64,000 nucleotides of DNA, from NCBI RefSeq assembly GCF_004377485.1, contig NZ_SNTY01000047.1:62001-126000 (forward strand), in the 5' to 3' direction. The DNA comes from Alkanindiges illinoisensis. GTDB lineage: Bacteria; Pseudomonadota; Gammaproteobacteria; Pseudomonadales; Moraxellaceae. The notes under the pieces are model-generated. The model made no database searches and was not told the DNA's origin. It saw only the letters and a list, made by a program, of their open reading frames with translations. Shown here piece after piece: positions 8,573 through 17,701 of the stretch (positions within the stretch are counted from its first letter, which is position 1; each line of letters starts with the position of its first letter). The position numbers and the translations under genes are program-made.

Positions 8573-10276
8573 TTATCGTGTTCCTGCCAGCCTGAATACA
8601 TACATTGCGTTACCCGGTCCAGCCTGTAAGGTATTTGCACCGCCAAACTGGTCATAACCGGAATTAATAATCAGATTATTGCCACCAATATACGCACCCA
8701 CCTGATCAATGGTGCCGCCATGGCCACTGATGCCATTAATCCCATTGACCGGCTTGGCGGTGTTATATGACCAGAGCTCCTTGCCATCACTGCTGCGAAA
8801 GGCTTTCATCACCCCATCCAGCGAACCGGCAAACACCACATCATTGGTGACCGCCACTGCTGCCGAATAGGCCGAAGGATAGCTGTTGCCGTCACTGGCG
8901 ATATGGCTGGGATGCTGCTCCCACAGGAGGTTGCCGTGATCAATATCCAGCGCATAAATACCGGGCTTGGCATTGGGCGCCAGTGACATCCCACCCGGCT
9001 GGGCAGTGCCGGGATAAGTGGCTGTATTTGCAGTATCACTAAAAGGCATGTTGATCTGGTCAAGCGACAGGGCATTCATTTTATTGATCATCACATCACT
9101 GACTGCCACATATAGACGTTGCTGGTCGGTGGCCATACCCCAGTGAATACCCCCTAAATTAGCGCCGGTTCCCACCCTTTTTTGCCAGTTTAACTTGCCA
9201 TTTGAGGCATCCAGTGAATAAACCATGCCATTTTTCGAGCCGGCCAGAATCACCTTCTGGCCACTGCTGGTGGTATGGATAATGGGTGAGGCACCAAAAT
9301 CAAAATCGTTGCTGTGCAGGGGGTTGCAGGGGCCATCCAGCGGGAATGGCGCAGCGCAGGCCACCGGGTAGGAGTCACTGGCCGTGGCCTGAAAAGTCCA
9401 TTTAACCTTGCCATTTCGGGTATCCAGCGCAATGATGGCATCTGAATTGTTGGTTGTGGGCGCACTGTAGTTCTGGCCTGTACCGATATAAACCGTGTGG
9501 CTGGCCTCATCAATGGCAGGGGTGCTCCACACCGGCACGCCATTAGGACCTTGCAGTAAATCCCACTGGCGTTGGGCCGGGGCAGTAGTGTGATAGGTCC
9601 AGTCGATCTTGCCAGTATAGGCATCTATAGCAACCAGCAGGCCATGCGATTCACAACAGGCCAGCACCAGCTTGGACAGGGCAGTAAAAATTTCACGTGA
9701 TGCCATGCCGACCAGCAGCTTGCCCTGATAAAACTGCGGCGTGGCGGTAATGCGGTGATAAGCCGGATTAGTGCCCACAAATTTCTGCCACAGCAACTGA
9801 CCCGTTTGGGCATTCATGACATGCACATGGCCTTCACTGTCACCAGCAACGACCAATGGCGGCTTATTACCACTTGCAGGCACATAACTCATGGCACGAA
9901 AGCCATCGCCGCCAGACAACGAGGAACCGACCTTGACGGTATAGCTCCAGTATTCACAGCCCGTGGCACGGTCCAGCGCCACAATGCTGGAGCGGGTAGG
10001 GGTATAAATCACTTGCCGGGTGAGTACGGGCGAGCCTCGGCGCTCGGTGGCATCCGGGTCTGGTGCAACGTGCACATAGGCCAGTTCAAGCTGGCTGACA
10101 TTGCCAGAATTGATGGCTGAAATGCCCTGCCGGGTATTGCTCAGGTTATAACCCAAGCTGTTGGCCAGCACTTGTTGCACCGGTTCAATGGGGGTGTTAC
10201 AGCGTGAGGCCAGCGCAGCCTGCATGCTGCCCAGACTACTAATAGCCAGTAAGATCGTTAACCCGTAATGCTTCAT
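8573..10276 (-). CDS. Secreted PQQ-dependent dehydrogenase-like beta-propeller protein
   Basis: A 567-residue protein with a signal peptide (cleavage near ALA-SR, residue 24) and repeated beta-propeller blades of the type GxVxALDxxTGxxxW (for example near residues 190, 255, 325 and 460). A vicinal Cys-Cys pair (LACCESHG, about residue 207) is the disulfide that covers PQQ in quinoprotein alcohol dehydrogenases. No CxxCH heme site is present, so electrons would have to leave through another carrier. The layout resembles polyvinyl-alcohol dehydrogenase, but the substrate cannot be named. A strong AAGGAGG precedes ATG 10276. Confidence 0.8.
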   Translation of the reverse strand: MKHYGLTILLAISSLGSMQAALASRCNTPIEPVQQVLANSLGYNLSNTRQGISAINSGNVSQLELAYVHVAPDPDATERRGSPVLTRQVIYTPTRSSIVALDRATGCEYWSYTVKVGSSLSGGDGFRAMSYVPASGNKPPLVVAGDSEGHVHVMNAQTGQLLWQKFVGTNPAYHRITATPQFYQGKLLVGMASREIFTALSKLVLACCESHGLLVAIDAYTGKIDWTYHTTAPAQRQWDLLQGPNGVPVWSTPAIDEASHTVYIGTGQNYSAPTTNNSDAIIALDTRNGKVKWTFQATASDSYPVACAAPFPLDGPCNPLHSNDFDFGASPIIHTTSSGQKVILAGSKNGMVYSLDASNGKLNWQKRVGTGANLGGIHWGMATDQQRLYVAVSDVMINKMNALSLDQINMPFSDTANTATYPGTAQPGGMSLAPNAKPGIYALDIDHGNLLWEQHPSHIASDGNSYPSAYSAAVAVTNDVVFAGSLDGVMKAFRSSDGKELWSYNTAKPVNGINGISGHGGTIDQVGAYIGGNNLIINSGYDQFGGANTLQAGPGNAMYVFRLAGTR

Positions 10277-10791
10277 CCTGAAGCCTCCTTATTCTTGATG
10301 CGTGCATTGCTTTGTTTATTACGCTGGTATTATCGTTTTTCAGTTTGATGCCATTGTGACAAGCCAGTACTGATAAAGCCAAGAGAACAGCGTCACAGTT
10401 TTATCCAAATTACTCAAAAAGCTAGGTTTTATGTCCCTGCTGTGGTTTAGCTAAAAATCTTTTTCAACCGTGCTTTCCACTCATTTGAATATTAGATAAA
10501 AGGCTGCAAGGCATAAACTGATTATTGCAAAGCCTGCCTAAAATCAACTGGCGAAAACTGCCATTTGCGCTGATAGTAAGCGTTAGCAAATCAATTCTCT
10601 TAAGCGTTGTACTAAAACCACATGCATTTTTCTTGGAGTTATTTACTGCCAAACTACAAGCTGCTTTTAAATCTTCATTGTTTAGGCAAAGCCTTACAAA
10701 ACAGCAGGCAATCCTGCGCAAAAATCATATGTAAGCGCTGTTGACCTTAGCTAGACTTTAAATATGAATTTGGCGTGACCGGATAAAACAG
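10277..10791. other. 515-bp intergenic region without a recognisable gene
   Basis: This is the upstream region of both the PQQ enzyme (-) and the LprI-like protein (+). Two open frames (10464-10721 on minus, 10525-10734 on plus) overlap each other, lack ribosome-binding sites and show no known family. GCAAAGCCT occurs twice (near 10528 and 10685). I see no hairpin with a T run. Confidence 0.4.
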
Positions 10792-11145
10792 ATGAAAAAG
10801 ATACAGCAGCTTTTACTGGTAACCCTGTTGCTGGCAGGTGTGGGTTCAATGGCGCAGGCCGCCAGTTTTGATTGCAATAAGGCACGCCTGAATACCGAAA
10901 AAACCATTTGTGCCAACCGTGGCCTCAATGACCGTGATGTTAAAATGGCAACCACTTTTAATATTATTAGCCATGCGGTGCCGATGGGCGGGCGTGACCA
11001 CCTGATTGATGAGCAGGTGATCTGGCTCAAACAGCGCAATGGTTGTGGCAGTAATGTTGCATGCATTGCCAATGCCTATCAAAACCGGCAAAAACAACTG
11101 GATCAGATGCTTCAGGACCGGGTATTTTCACATGGCCCATTTTAA
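10792..11145 (+). CDS. LprI-like (DUF1311) secreted protein
   Basis: A 117-residue exported protein with a signal peptide ending AQA-AS (about residue 23) and a small domain with four conserved cysteines: FDCNKARLNTEKTICAN near residue 25 and RNGCGSNVACIANAY near residue 82. This is the pattern of the LprI / DUF1311 family, some of whose members inhibit lysozyme. It is probably periplasmic. The gene stands alone. Its function here is inferred only from the family. Confidence 0.75.
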   Translation: MKKIQQLLLVTLLLAGVGSMAQAASFDCNKARLNTEKTICANRGLNDRDVKMATTFNIISHAVPMGGRDHLIDEQVIWLKQRNGCGSNVACIANAYQNRQKQLDQMLQDRVFSHGPF

Positions 11146-11181
11146 GGGATTTTTTAGCTTTGGATAAAAAATAAGCCAATC

Positions 11182-11190
11182 TGTGGATAA
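11182..11190 (-). promoter_or_regulatory. Perfect single DnaA box
   Basis: TGTGGATAA on plus is the complement of the DnaA consensus TTATCCACA. It lies about 105 bp upstream of the htpG heat-shock promoter. Only one perfect box is present, so this is not an origin of replication. Confidence 0.4.
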
Positions 11191-11294
11191 CTTTGAGGTT
11201 ATTAACAGCCTATTAACAAGCGTTTTTCCAAAGTCAAACTATTGACCAAAGCCAATTTCATTGCATAAAAATAGTTCAATCAGGCAACAATATG

Positions 11295-11323
11295 CTTGAA
11301 AAAAAACAGAACTGGCCCCACTC
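11295..11323 (+). promoter_or_regulatory. Sigma-32 (heat-shock) promoter of htpG
   Basis: CTTGAAA (11295-11301), a 14-nt spacer, then CCCCACTC (11316-11323). This closely matches the RpoH consensus CTTGAAA-N13/14-CCCCATNT. It explains induction of htpG by heat and also excludes an upstream start at 11296, which would lie inside the promoter. Confidence 0.85.
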
Positions 11324-11361
11324 CGTTTGACAAACCATTTTGGGTTAAACAGGAGTTAACA

Positions 11362-13329
11362 ATGAGCGAATCTACCGAAAACCAGACAGAAAATCAGAAA
11401 AGCACTCAAACCGGCAATGCACAGGCCAAAAGTTATAGCTTTCAGGCTGAAGTTGCCCAGCTACTGCATTTGGTCACGCACTCGTTATATTCCAATCCGG
11501 AAATTTTCCTGCGTGAACTGATTTCCAATGCCTCGGATGCCTGCGACAAGCTGCGTTTTGAAGGGATTAATAATGGCGCACTGTATGAAAATGACCCGGA
11601 TTTGCATGTGCGCATTAGTCTGGATAAAGACAATAAAACCATTACCATCAGCGATAACGGCATTGGCCTGACTGAAAGCGAGGCGATTGATAACCTGGGT
11701 ACGATTGCCAAATCCGGCACCAAGGACTTTATGTCCAAACTGACCGGCGACCAGAAAAACGATGCCCAGCTGATTGGCCAGTTTGGCGTGGGTTTTTATT
11801 CCGGCTTTATTGTGGCCGACAAGATTACCGTGGAATCGCGCAAGGCCGGTGAGCCAGCCAGCAATGGCGTGCGCTGGATTAGTGGCGGCACAGGCGATTT
11901 TGATGTTGAGCAAATCACTAAGGAAAGCCGTGGCACCGACATCATCCTGCACCTGCGTGACGATGCCGTAGAGTATCTGGAAGCGTGGAAGGTCAAGCAA
12001 ATCGTTAACAAGTACTCCGACCACATCAGCCTGCCGATCCAGATGAGAAAGGAAGTCTGGCAGGAAGCAGAAGAAGGTGCCGATGCTGAAAATGCAGAAG
12101 GCAAAATGGTGCTGACCGATGAATGGGAAACCATCAATTCGGCCAGTGCGCTGTGGACCCGCAACAAAAAAGACATTTCAGACGAGCAATACACCGAGTT
12201 TTACAAACAGTTTAGCCATGACTTTGAAGCACCGCTGGCCTGGAGTCATAACCGGGTTGAAGGCAGCACCGAATACACCCAGCTCTTGTATATTCCAGCC
12301 AAGGCACCGCATGACCTGTTTACCCGCGAGCAGAAATCCGGCATAAAGCTGTATGTGAAGCGCGTGTTCATTATGGATGAAGCGGAAAACCTGATGCCAT
12401 CCTACCTGCGTTTTGTGAAAGGCATTATTGACAGCGCTGACCTGCCGCTGAATGTGAGCCGTGAATTGTTGCAGGAAAGCAAGGATGTGCGCACCATTCG
12501 TGAAGGCAATGCGCGCCGTGTGCTGAGCCTGCTGGATAGCCTGGCCAAGAGCGAGGACAAGGAACAGCAGGACAAATTTGCCACCTTCTATAAAGAGTTT
12601 GGCGCGGTGCTGAAAGAAGGTCTGGGCGAAGATTTTGGCAACAAGGACAAAATTGCCAAGCTGCTGCGTTTTGCCTCTACCAACACTGATGACGTGACTG
12701 TTTCATTTGCCGATTACAAGGCCAACATGAAAGAGGGTCAGGACGCGATTTACTACCTGACCGCTGAAAGTCTGGCGGCAGCCAAGAACAGTCCACAACT
12801 GGAGCTGTTCAAGAAGAAAGGCATTGAAGTGTTGCTAATGACCGACCGTGTGGACGAGTGGGCACTCAACTTCCTGACCGACTTTGACGGTACTCCACTG
12901 CAAAGCGTGGCTAAAGGTGCGGTTGACCTTGGCAAATTGCAGGACGAGGAAGAGAAAAAAGCCGCTGAAACTGCGGCAGAAACCTTGAAGCCCACGCTGG
13001 ACAAGCTTACCGATAGCTTAAAAGACAAAGCCAAGGAAGTGCGCGTCACTACACGTCTGGTCGATAGCCCGGCCTGTTTGGTGGTAGGTGATCAGGACTT
13101 GTCACCACAACTGGTGCGTATGCTGAAACAGGCGGGTCAGCCTGTACCGGAAACCAAGCCTATTCTGGAAATCAATCCAGAGCATCCACTGGTGAAACGT
13201 CTGGAAGCTACAGATAAATTCGAGGACTTGGCCAATGTAATTTTTGATCAGGCATTATTGGCTGAAGGTGGTGTCCCAGAAGACCCAGCTGCTTATTTAA
13301 AACGCATTAATAACCTGTTGTTGGGTTAA
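11362..13329 (+). CDS. htpG: Chaperone protein HtpG (Hsp90)
   Basis: HtpG is the bacterial Hsp90, an ATP-driven dimeric chaperone in the cytoplasm. The protein has 655 residues, somewhat longer than E. coli HtpG because of a polar N-terminal tail of about 25 residues before [15 protein letters not shown]. The GHKL ATPase motifs are visible: [20 protein letters not shown], and [11 protein letters not shown]; the middle-domain arginine lies in [14 protein letters not shown] 11362 is chosen because AGGAG lies 6 bp upstream and the heat-shock promoter ends 38 bp before it. A terminator follows the stop. Confidence 0.97.
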   Translation: MSESTENQTENQKSTQTGNAQAKSYSFQAEVAQLLHLVTHSLYSNPEIFLRELISNASDACDKLRFEGINNGALYENDPDLHVRISLDKDNKTITISDNGIGLTESEAIDNLGTIAKSGTKDFMSKLTGDQKNDAQLIGQFGVGFYSGFIVADKITVESRKAGEPASNGVRWISGGTGDFDVEQITKESRGTDIILHLRDDAVEYLEAWKVKQIVNKYSDHISLPIQMRKEVWQEAEEGADAENAEGKMVLTDEWETINSASALWTRNKKDISDEQYTEFYKQFSHDFEAPLAWSHNRVEGSTEYTQLLYIPAKAPHDLFTREQKSGIKLYVKRVFIMDEAENLMPSYLRFVKGIIDSADLPLNVSRELLQESKDVRTIREGNARRVLSLLDSLAKSEDKEQQDKFATFYKEFGAVLKEGLGEDFGNKDKIAKLLRFASTNTDDVTVSFADYKANMKEGQDAIYYLTAESLAAAKNSPQLELFKKKGIEVLLMTDRVDEWALNFLTDFDGTPLQSVAKGAVDLGKLQDEEEKKAAETAAETLKPTLDKLTDSLKDKAKEVRVTTRLVDSPACLVVGDQDLSPQLVRMLKQAGQPVPETKPILEINPEHPLVKRLEATDKFEDLANVIFDQALLAEGGVPEDPAAYLKRINNLLLG

Positions 13330-13360
13330 GAGTTTAGCAATAAACCTGAAGCTGTAAGAA

Positions 13361-13383
13361 GGGAGCCGGGTGCTCCCTTTTTT
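13361..13383 (+). terminator. Terminator of htpG
   Basis: GGGAGC (13361-13366) pairs with GCTCCC (13372-13377) over a 5-nt loop and is followed directly by six T. Confidence 0.9.
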
Positions 13384-13450
13384 AATCCTGAAAATAACTA
13401 AAAACTGCTATGCTGATTATTAAAAATCAGAGTATTAAAGAAAAATAGCC

Positions 13451-13657
13451 ATGTTTAGAATACAGATTAGCCCTTCATTGGTACTAGCGCTATTGGACCT
13501 GCCACATGCAACTGCCTTATTTGAATTGACCAGTAAAAATCGGGAGTTTTTAGCGCGCTGGTTGCCGTGGGTGGGATTCATTCAACACATCACAGACACT
13601 GAAAAATTACACGGAGAGTATGTTGATCAGGCCATTTATAGTTTAATCAAATCATAG
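13451..13657 (+). pseudogene. N-terminal remnant of a RimJ/RimL-type acetyltransferase
   Basis: A 68-codon frame. Its first 53 residues look like the start of a ribosomal-protein acetyltransferase: LALLDLPHATALFELTSKN, then FLARWLPWV. Full members have about 180 residues and continue into the acetyl-CoA fold; here the match fades after DTEKL and a stop follows. I found no continuation in the other frames before the next gene. It is probably a truncated relic; expression cannot be judged. Confidence 0.6.
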
Positions 13658-13717
13658 CCTGATCAAAGGTTTGCCAGAAATCTATCGTTTAGCAAACATT
13701 TAACATACTACTTTGAC

Positions 13718-15037
13718 CTAAAATACCGCTTCGAGTCGCAGGAAGGTGGACAGGTAATGGTCGCGATTCAGATCCTCGTCATTGTAGTAGTTTACATCGG
13801 TCTGTACATAAAACCATTCACGCAAAAACGGCTGGCGCCACGATACAAACGGGCCGTAGCCATTTAAGTGAAAATCCTTGTCCTTGGCACGGCCGCCGGT
13901 ATACAGGCCATAACTAAAGGTGTTATCGTGGAAAAAACTGTGCTGGCGAAACAGACGGTTTTCCCAGCGTACGCCCACATCCTTGTCCTCGTCGGCATAG
14001 GTAATGCTGGCCTGATCGGCAAGAAACGGCTCGCCATCGCGATGATGACGGATTTCAAGGTTGGTGCGTGCGTAGTTCTGGCTATTGGAACCATAGCGGT
14101 AAACCTGTTCAGCGCGGGTGGTGAAATTATCCGGTAGCGTCCAGTCCCGTGAAATTTTAACCCGGCCATAGACATCTTCTGCACCATCACGCAAACCCAC
14201 GTCAAAGTCGGTATCAAACAAATCAGTTTTCATCCAGTTACTAAAGCGTACAGCAAACGAGTTGTTTTCACGCTTGGCTGCGTCTTGATCTAACGTTTTT
14301 TTAGGCTCAGCCGCTGCATTGGGATTGGTAATGGCCACGTTGCCACGTAATTCATCGTCCAGACTGTCATCACCAAACACCAGACTCAGGCGTTTTTCCA
14401 GGGTTGGCAGCTTGATCTTGCCACGTATCCGGGGCTTGACTTCAATATCATCATATTCATTCCAGGTGGTATCTGCCATCACCCGGATACTGGCGCGTGC
14501 CGGTTTTTCGGGATCTGGCTCACCAAACCAGTCATCCATCTTATAGGCCTGCCGTTGCAAATACTGGCGAAAGCGCTCATGTCGTTTGTCTGCCCAGGTT
14601 TTATCCTTGGTTTCTTCCTGTGAAGCAACGATTTTATCCTGAGATTCTGCCGGCAAAATAGTGGGCATGGCATCGATGGTTTCAGGAATAACGCTTAACA
14701 TGAATTCCGGCTTTTTGTCAGTATCAGGGTTAGTGGGCTGTTCAGCGGGAACAGATTCAAGAACTGGCTGTCTATTGGCCGCAACAGGCTGAACCACTTT
14801 GGGACGGGGCTTGCGCTTTGTTTTTTGTGCGGAACTTGCTTTGCGTGCATTGCCAGCAGAAGTTTTTTTAGACTTTGCTTTATTTTTCAATGATTTAGAT
14901 GACTTGGTAGTAGTCTGGATAACTTTGCTTGATGATGTATTTGCCGTTGCTGCCAGTGCAGGCTGATTGGCAAACAAGCTCAAACCAATGATGGTACTTA
15001 CACCCAAAAAATAAATTTTCATTTTTTCAAAAAACAT
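13718..15037 (-). CDS. Putative outer-membrane beta-barrel protein with Lys-rich linker
   Basis: A 439-residue exported protein. The signal peptide ends near ALAA (residue 30); residues 33-85 are rich in Lys, Ser and Thr; residues 85-140 are rich in Pro and acidic residues; and the rest shows alternating strands with aromatic ends, finishing LRLEAVF with a C-terminal phenylalanine as outer-membrane barrels do. I do not recognise a named family. It is transcribed away from the efflux operon at 15331, and the 293-bp space between them holds a striking palindrome. It is not TolC-like, so a direct part in that pump is unproven. M6 (15022) is an alternative start. Confidence 0.65.
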   Translation of the reverse strand: MFFEKMKIYFLGVSTIIGLSLFANQPALAATANTSSSKVIQTTTKSSKSLKNKAKSKKTSAGNARKASSAQKTKRKPRPKVVQPVAANRQPVLESVPAEQPTNPDTDKKPEFMLSVIPETIDAMPTILPAESQDKIVASQEETKDKTWADKRHERFRQYLQRQAYKMDDWFGEPDPEKPARASIRVMADTTWNEYDDIEVKPRIRGKIKLPTLEKRLSLVFGDDSLDDELRGNVAITNPNAAAEPKKTLDQDAAKRENNSFAVRFSNWMKTDLFDTDFDVGLRDGAEDVYGRVKISRDWTLPDNFTTRAEQVYRYGSNSQNYARTNLEIRHHRDGEPFLADQASITYADEDKDVGVRWENRLFRQHSFFHDNTFSYGLYTGGRAKDKDFHLNGYGPFVSWRQPFLREWFYVQTDVNYYNDEDLNRDHYLSTFLRLEAVF

Positions 15038-15152
15038 TTTAATTGATGGCTTAAAAGTAGGGCAGCAGGGATTTTTTTGTTATTATTTTTTTGTTAAATA
15101 ACAACGAATAAGAAAACAAAATTGTTACGGCGATAGGTCAAGAAAATGCTTG

Positions 15153-15238
15153 CTTTTTTCTTAAGTTAGTCAAATTTAATTTTGACTACCAATTCTTAAG
15201 AAAAAGTAATAAAATAACTTTCTTAAGACTGCCTTAAG
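15153..15238. repeat. Nested palindrome with four CTTAAG sites
   Basis: The inner arms are TAGTCAAA (15167-15174) and TTTGACTA (15181-15188) around TTTAAT. The outer arms are CTTTTTTCTTAAG (15153-15165) and CTTAAGAAAAAG (15195-15206). Two more CTTAAG hexamers lie at 15222 and 15233. It sits in the divergent promoter region of the outer-membrane gene and the efflux operon, so a regulator-binding role is plausible. Confidence 0.6.
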
Positions 15239-15330
15239 TTTTAATTTCCAACACAAACTCTCTGGTTGTGCTCCTAGATTCTGTTTTAATTCAATGATTG
15301 ACCGCTGTGTTAATCATAGAGCCATAAAGC

Positions 15331-17427
15331 ATGTTACTCCAGACGTTACTGGCCTTTAGGCCAAGCAACAACGATCTTGTTTTTGCCATTAAAACCTTTT
15401 TGGCTGCCATGCTGGCGCTGTTTATTGCCATTTCCCTAAACCTGCAAAATCCAATGTGGGCCATGGGGACGGTATTTATTGTGGCCAATCCGCTGGCAGG
15501 TGTGCTGTCGTCCAAAGCCGTGTATCGCATGCTGGGTACACTGGCCGGGGCCTGCCTGTCCATTCTGGTGCTACCGCCATTTATTAACAGTCCGCTACCG
15601 TTTAGCCTGATCATTGCGCTGTGGGTTGGCTTTTGCCTGTATGTGTCACTGCTGGACCGCACGCCGCGCAGTTATTTTTTTATGCTGGCCGGTTATACCA
15701 CGGCCATGATTGGCTTTAGTGCAGTGGCTGATCCGACCCATTTGTTTGATATTTCACTGTCGCGCTTTGAAGAAATTACGCTTGGCATTTTGTGTGCCAC
15801 GGTGATTTCGCGGGTGTTTTTTCCCGTAAATATTGCTGGCATATTGTCGGGCCGCATTGATCAATGGTTTAGCGACATTGAAGGCAATTTCAAGAATTGT
15901 CTGGCAGGGCATAGCAGCCCGGAAACCATTGTAAAAGAAGCGCAGCGCTTTGCCGCAGATAGCACCGAGATGCATGCGCTGGCCATTCACCTGTCGTATG
16001 AAAACAGTGCATTGCGACGGCAAACCCGTAGTGTGCAGGCATTGCAGCATCAAATGATATTGCTGGTTCCTGCACTGGTAGCACTGGCTGACCGCGTGCA
16101 TACGCTCAAGGAATCATCCCTCAGTTTTGATAATTTGCTAATGCAGGTGCAGCAGCAAACCGAGCAGTTTATTGCAGGTAAGTCGCCAGAAAACCAGACT
16201 GAACTCAGCTTTATTCCGCCATCCATCTTGCAAAAATTTGAGCAGATGCTGGCGATTGCCGATACCCGCGAAAAGCTGATGATCATGAGCGCGCGTGAGG
16301 CATTTATCTTTTTTATCCAGCATTTCCAGACCCTGCGGCTGATCTGGCAATGCGTTAAAACCGGGCAGCGCCTACCAAATTTTATTGACCAAAATGGATT
16401 ATCTGACCTGCGCTTGCATCGCGGCTTATACAGAGATCATGGCGTGGCACTGCGTGGTGCACTGTCTGCATTTCTGGCGATTGGTATTGTGTGCTTCTTG
16501 TGGCATATGAGTGGCTGGCAGTATGGCTTTATGGCGGCGCAAATCACCGCCGTGTGTGCGTGTATTTTAACTTTTCTGGATAATCCGGTGCCTGCACTGG
16601 CGTCATTTCGGCTGGCAAGTATTTACTCGGCGCTGGTCGTATTTGTCTACCAGTTTGCCATTTTCCCGGTAGTGCATGATTTTTTTACCCTGATGCTGGT
16701 ACTGTTCCCGTTTTTCCTGATTTTTACCAGCATGTTGCCTTATCCGGCCTTAACCGGATTTGCCTTACCGATTTTGATTAACACTGCCATGGGCCTGAAT
16801 ATTCGCAACCTGAATGAGCCAGTATTCGGGGCTTATATTGATAACAGCCTGGCCATTGTGCTTGGGATTTTAATTCCCAGTTTTACCCTGGCACTAATTC
16901 GCAGTACCACGCCTGAACGCAGTGTACAGCGACTGGTCAGGTCACAGTGGCGCGATGTACAGCAGATTATTGAAAAGCCGGTGGTGCATCCATGGGCGTA
17001 TTATATGCGCCGCCTGCTGGACCGGATTGGCCTGATGGCACCCCGGGTTTTGCGGGCACCAGCCATACAGGCGGATATTAGCCAGTCCATTATGGAATTG
17101 GCAGGAGCAACCAATATCATCCGGCTCAAACTCACGCTGAATCAGCTTCCAGAACCCTGTAGCCAGCAGGTGAGCCAGTTGTTGCAGCAACTCTGGAACT
17201 GGTATGAGGCGCGCCTGAGCAATCAGGAATTTGATACGGCACAATTGTTGAAGCACATTGACCAGCTCATTTCACAGGTATTGTTGCAGCCTAGCAGCAT
17301 GTTACGTGATCAGGTACTGGTGGCGTTAACCGGGGTGCGACGTAGCCTGTTCCAGCATGCGGGGCATTATGTGGTGCCCAGTGAACCGATTCCGGCTTTA
17401 GGAGAAACATATGGCTGGCGAGGTTAA
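15331..17427 (+). CDS. FUSC-family inner-membrane transporter, AaeB-like
   Basis: A 698-residue inner-membrane protein with the fusaric-acid-resistance/AaeB layout: a block of about six membrane helices (residues 20-170), a soluble helical region (about 170-360), a second block of helices (about 375-525) and a soluble C-terminal tail. This family exports aromatic carboxylic acids or similar weak acids with an HlyD-type partner. The stop overlaps the next gene by 17 bp, and a DUF1656 gene and a fusion-protein gene follow, the same set as aaeB, aaeX and aaeA in E. coli. The exported compound is not known. Confidence 0.85.
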   Translation: MLLQTLLAFRPSNNDLVFAIKTFLAAMLALFIAISLNLQNPMWAMGTVFIVANPLAGVLSSKAVYRMLGTLAGACLSILVLPPFINSPLPFSLIIALWVGFCLYVSLLDRTPRSYFFMLAGYTTAMIGFSAVADPTHLFDISLSRFEEITLGILCATVISRVFFPVNIAGILSGRIDQWFSDIEGNFKNCLAGHSSPETIVKEAQRFAADSTEMHALAIHLSYENSALRRQTRSVQALQHQMILLVPALVALADRVHTLKESSLSFDNLLMQVQQQTEQFIAGKSPENQTELSFIPPSILQKFEQMLAIADTREKLMIMSAREAFIFFIQHFQTLRLIWQCVKTGQRLPNFIDQNGLSDLRLHRGLYRDHGVALRGALSAFLAIGIVCFLWHMSGWQYGFMAAQITAVCACILTFLDNPVPALASFRLASIYSALVVFVYQFAIFPVVHDFFTLMLVLFPFFLIFTSMLPYPALTGFALPILINTAMGLNIRNLNEPVFGAYIDNSLAIVLGILIPSFTLALIRSTTPERSVQRLVRSQWRDVQQIIEKPVVHPWAYYMRRLLDRIGLMAPRVLRAPAIQADISQSIMELAGATNIIRLKLTLNQLPEPCSQQVSQLLQQLWNWYEARLSNQEFDTAQLLKHIDQLISQVLLQPSSMLRDQVLVALTGVRRSLFQHAGHYVVPSEPIPALGETYGWRG

Positions 17428-17617
17428 TTTTTACGGGATTTATATTCCCTTGATCCTGATTCAGGCCTTGCTGGCTTATGTGCTGTATAGCGGCTTAATC
17501 CGGTTGCTGGACAACTGGCAGTTGAGCCGCTGGATGGCGCTGCCAACGATTTTTAACGTGTGCCTGTACATTATTGTACTTGGGCTGATTGTGTGGATTT
17601 GCCACCTGCTGTTTTAA
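17411..17617 (+). CDS. Small DUF1656 membrane protein, AaeX-like
   Basis: A 68-residue protein with two membrane helices (about residues 10-30 and 45-67). It starts inside the end of the FUSC gene in another frame, with AGGAG upstream of ATG 17411. AaeX/DUF1656 proteins regularly accompany AaeAB-type pumps; their own role is unclear. Confidence 0.85.
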   Translation: MAGEVNFYGIYIPLILIQALLAYVLYSGLIRLLDNWQLSRWMALPTIFNVCLYIIVLGLIVWICHLLF

Positions 17618-17701
17618 ACCAGCCTACTTCTGGCTGGCCAGGGTTTAAATAAATACGATTTCCCTCAATACGGCTTAACTGGTTTTATGTGACGAGGCAT
17701 C

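Noticed and set aside
8573-10276. Naming the PQQ enzyme a polyvinyl-alcohol dehydrogenase
   Set aside because: The fold and the vicinal cysteines fit a broad quinoprotein group; nothing in the sequence fixes the substrate.
10464-10734. Two overlapping small open frames
   Set aside because: They lack ribosome-binding sites and any family resemblance and overlap on opposite strands.
13718-15037. The outer-membrane protein as a TolC-type exit duct for the pump
   Set aside because: It lacks the long helical hairpins and internal repeat of TolC proteins.
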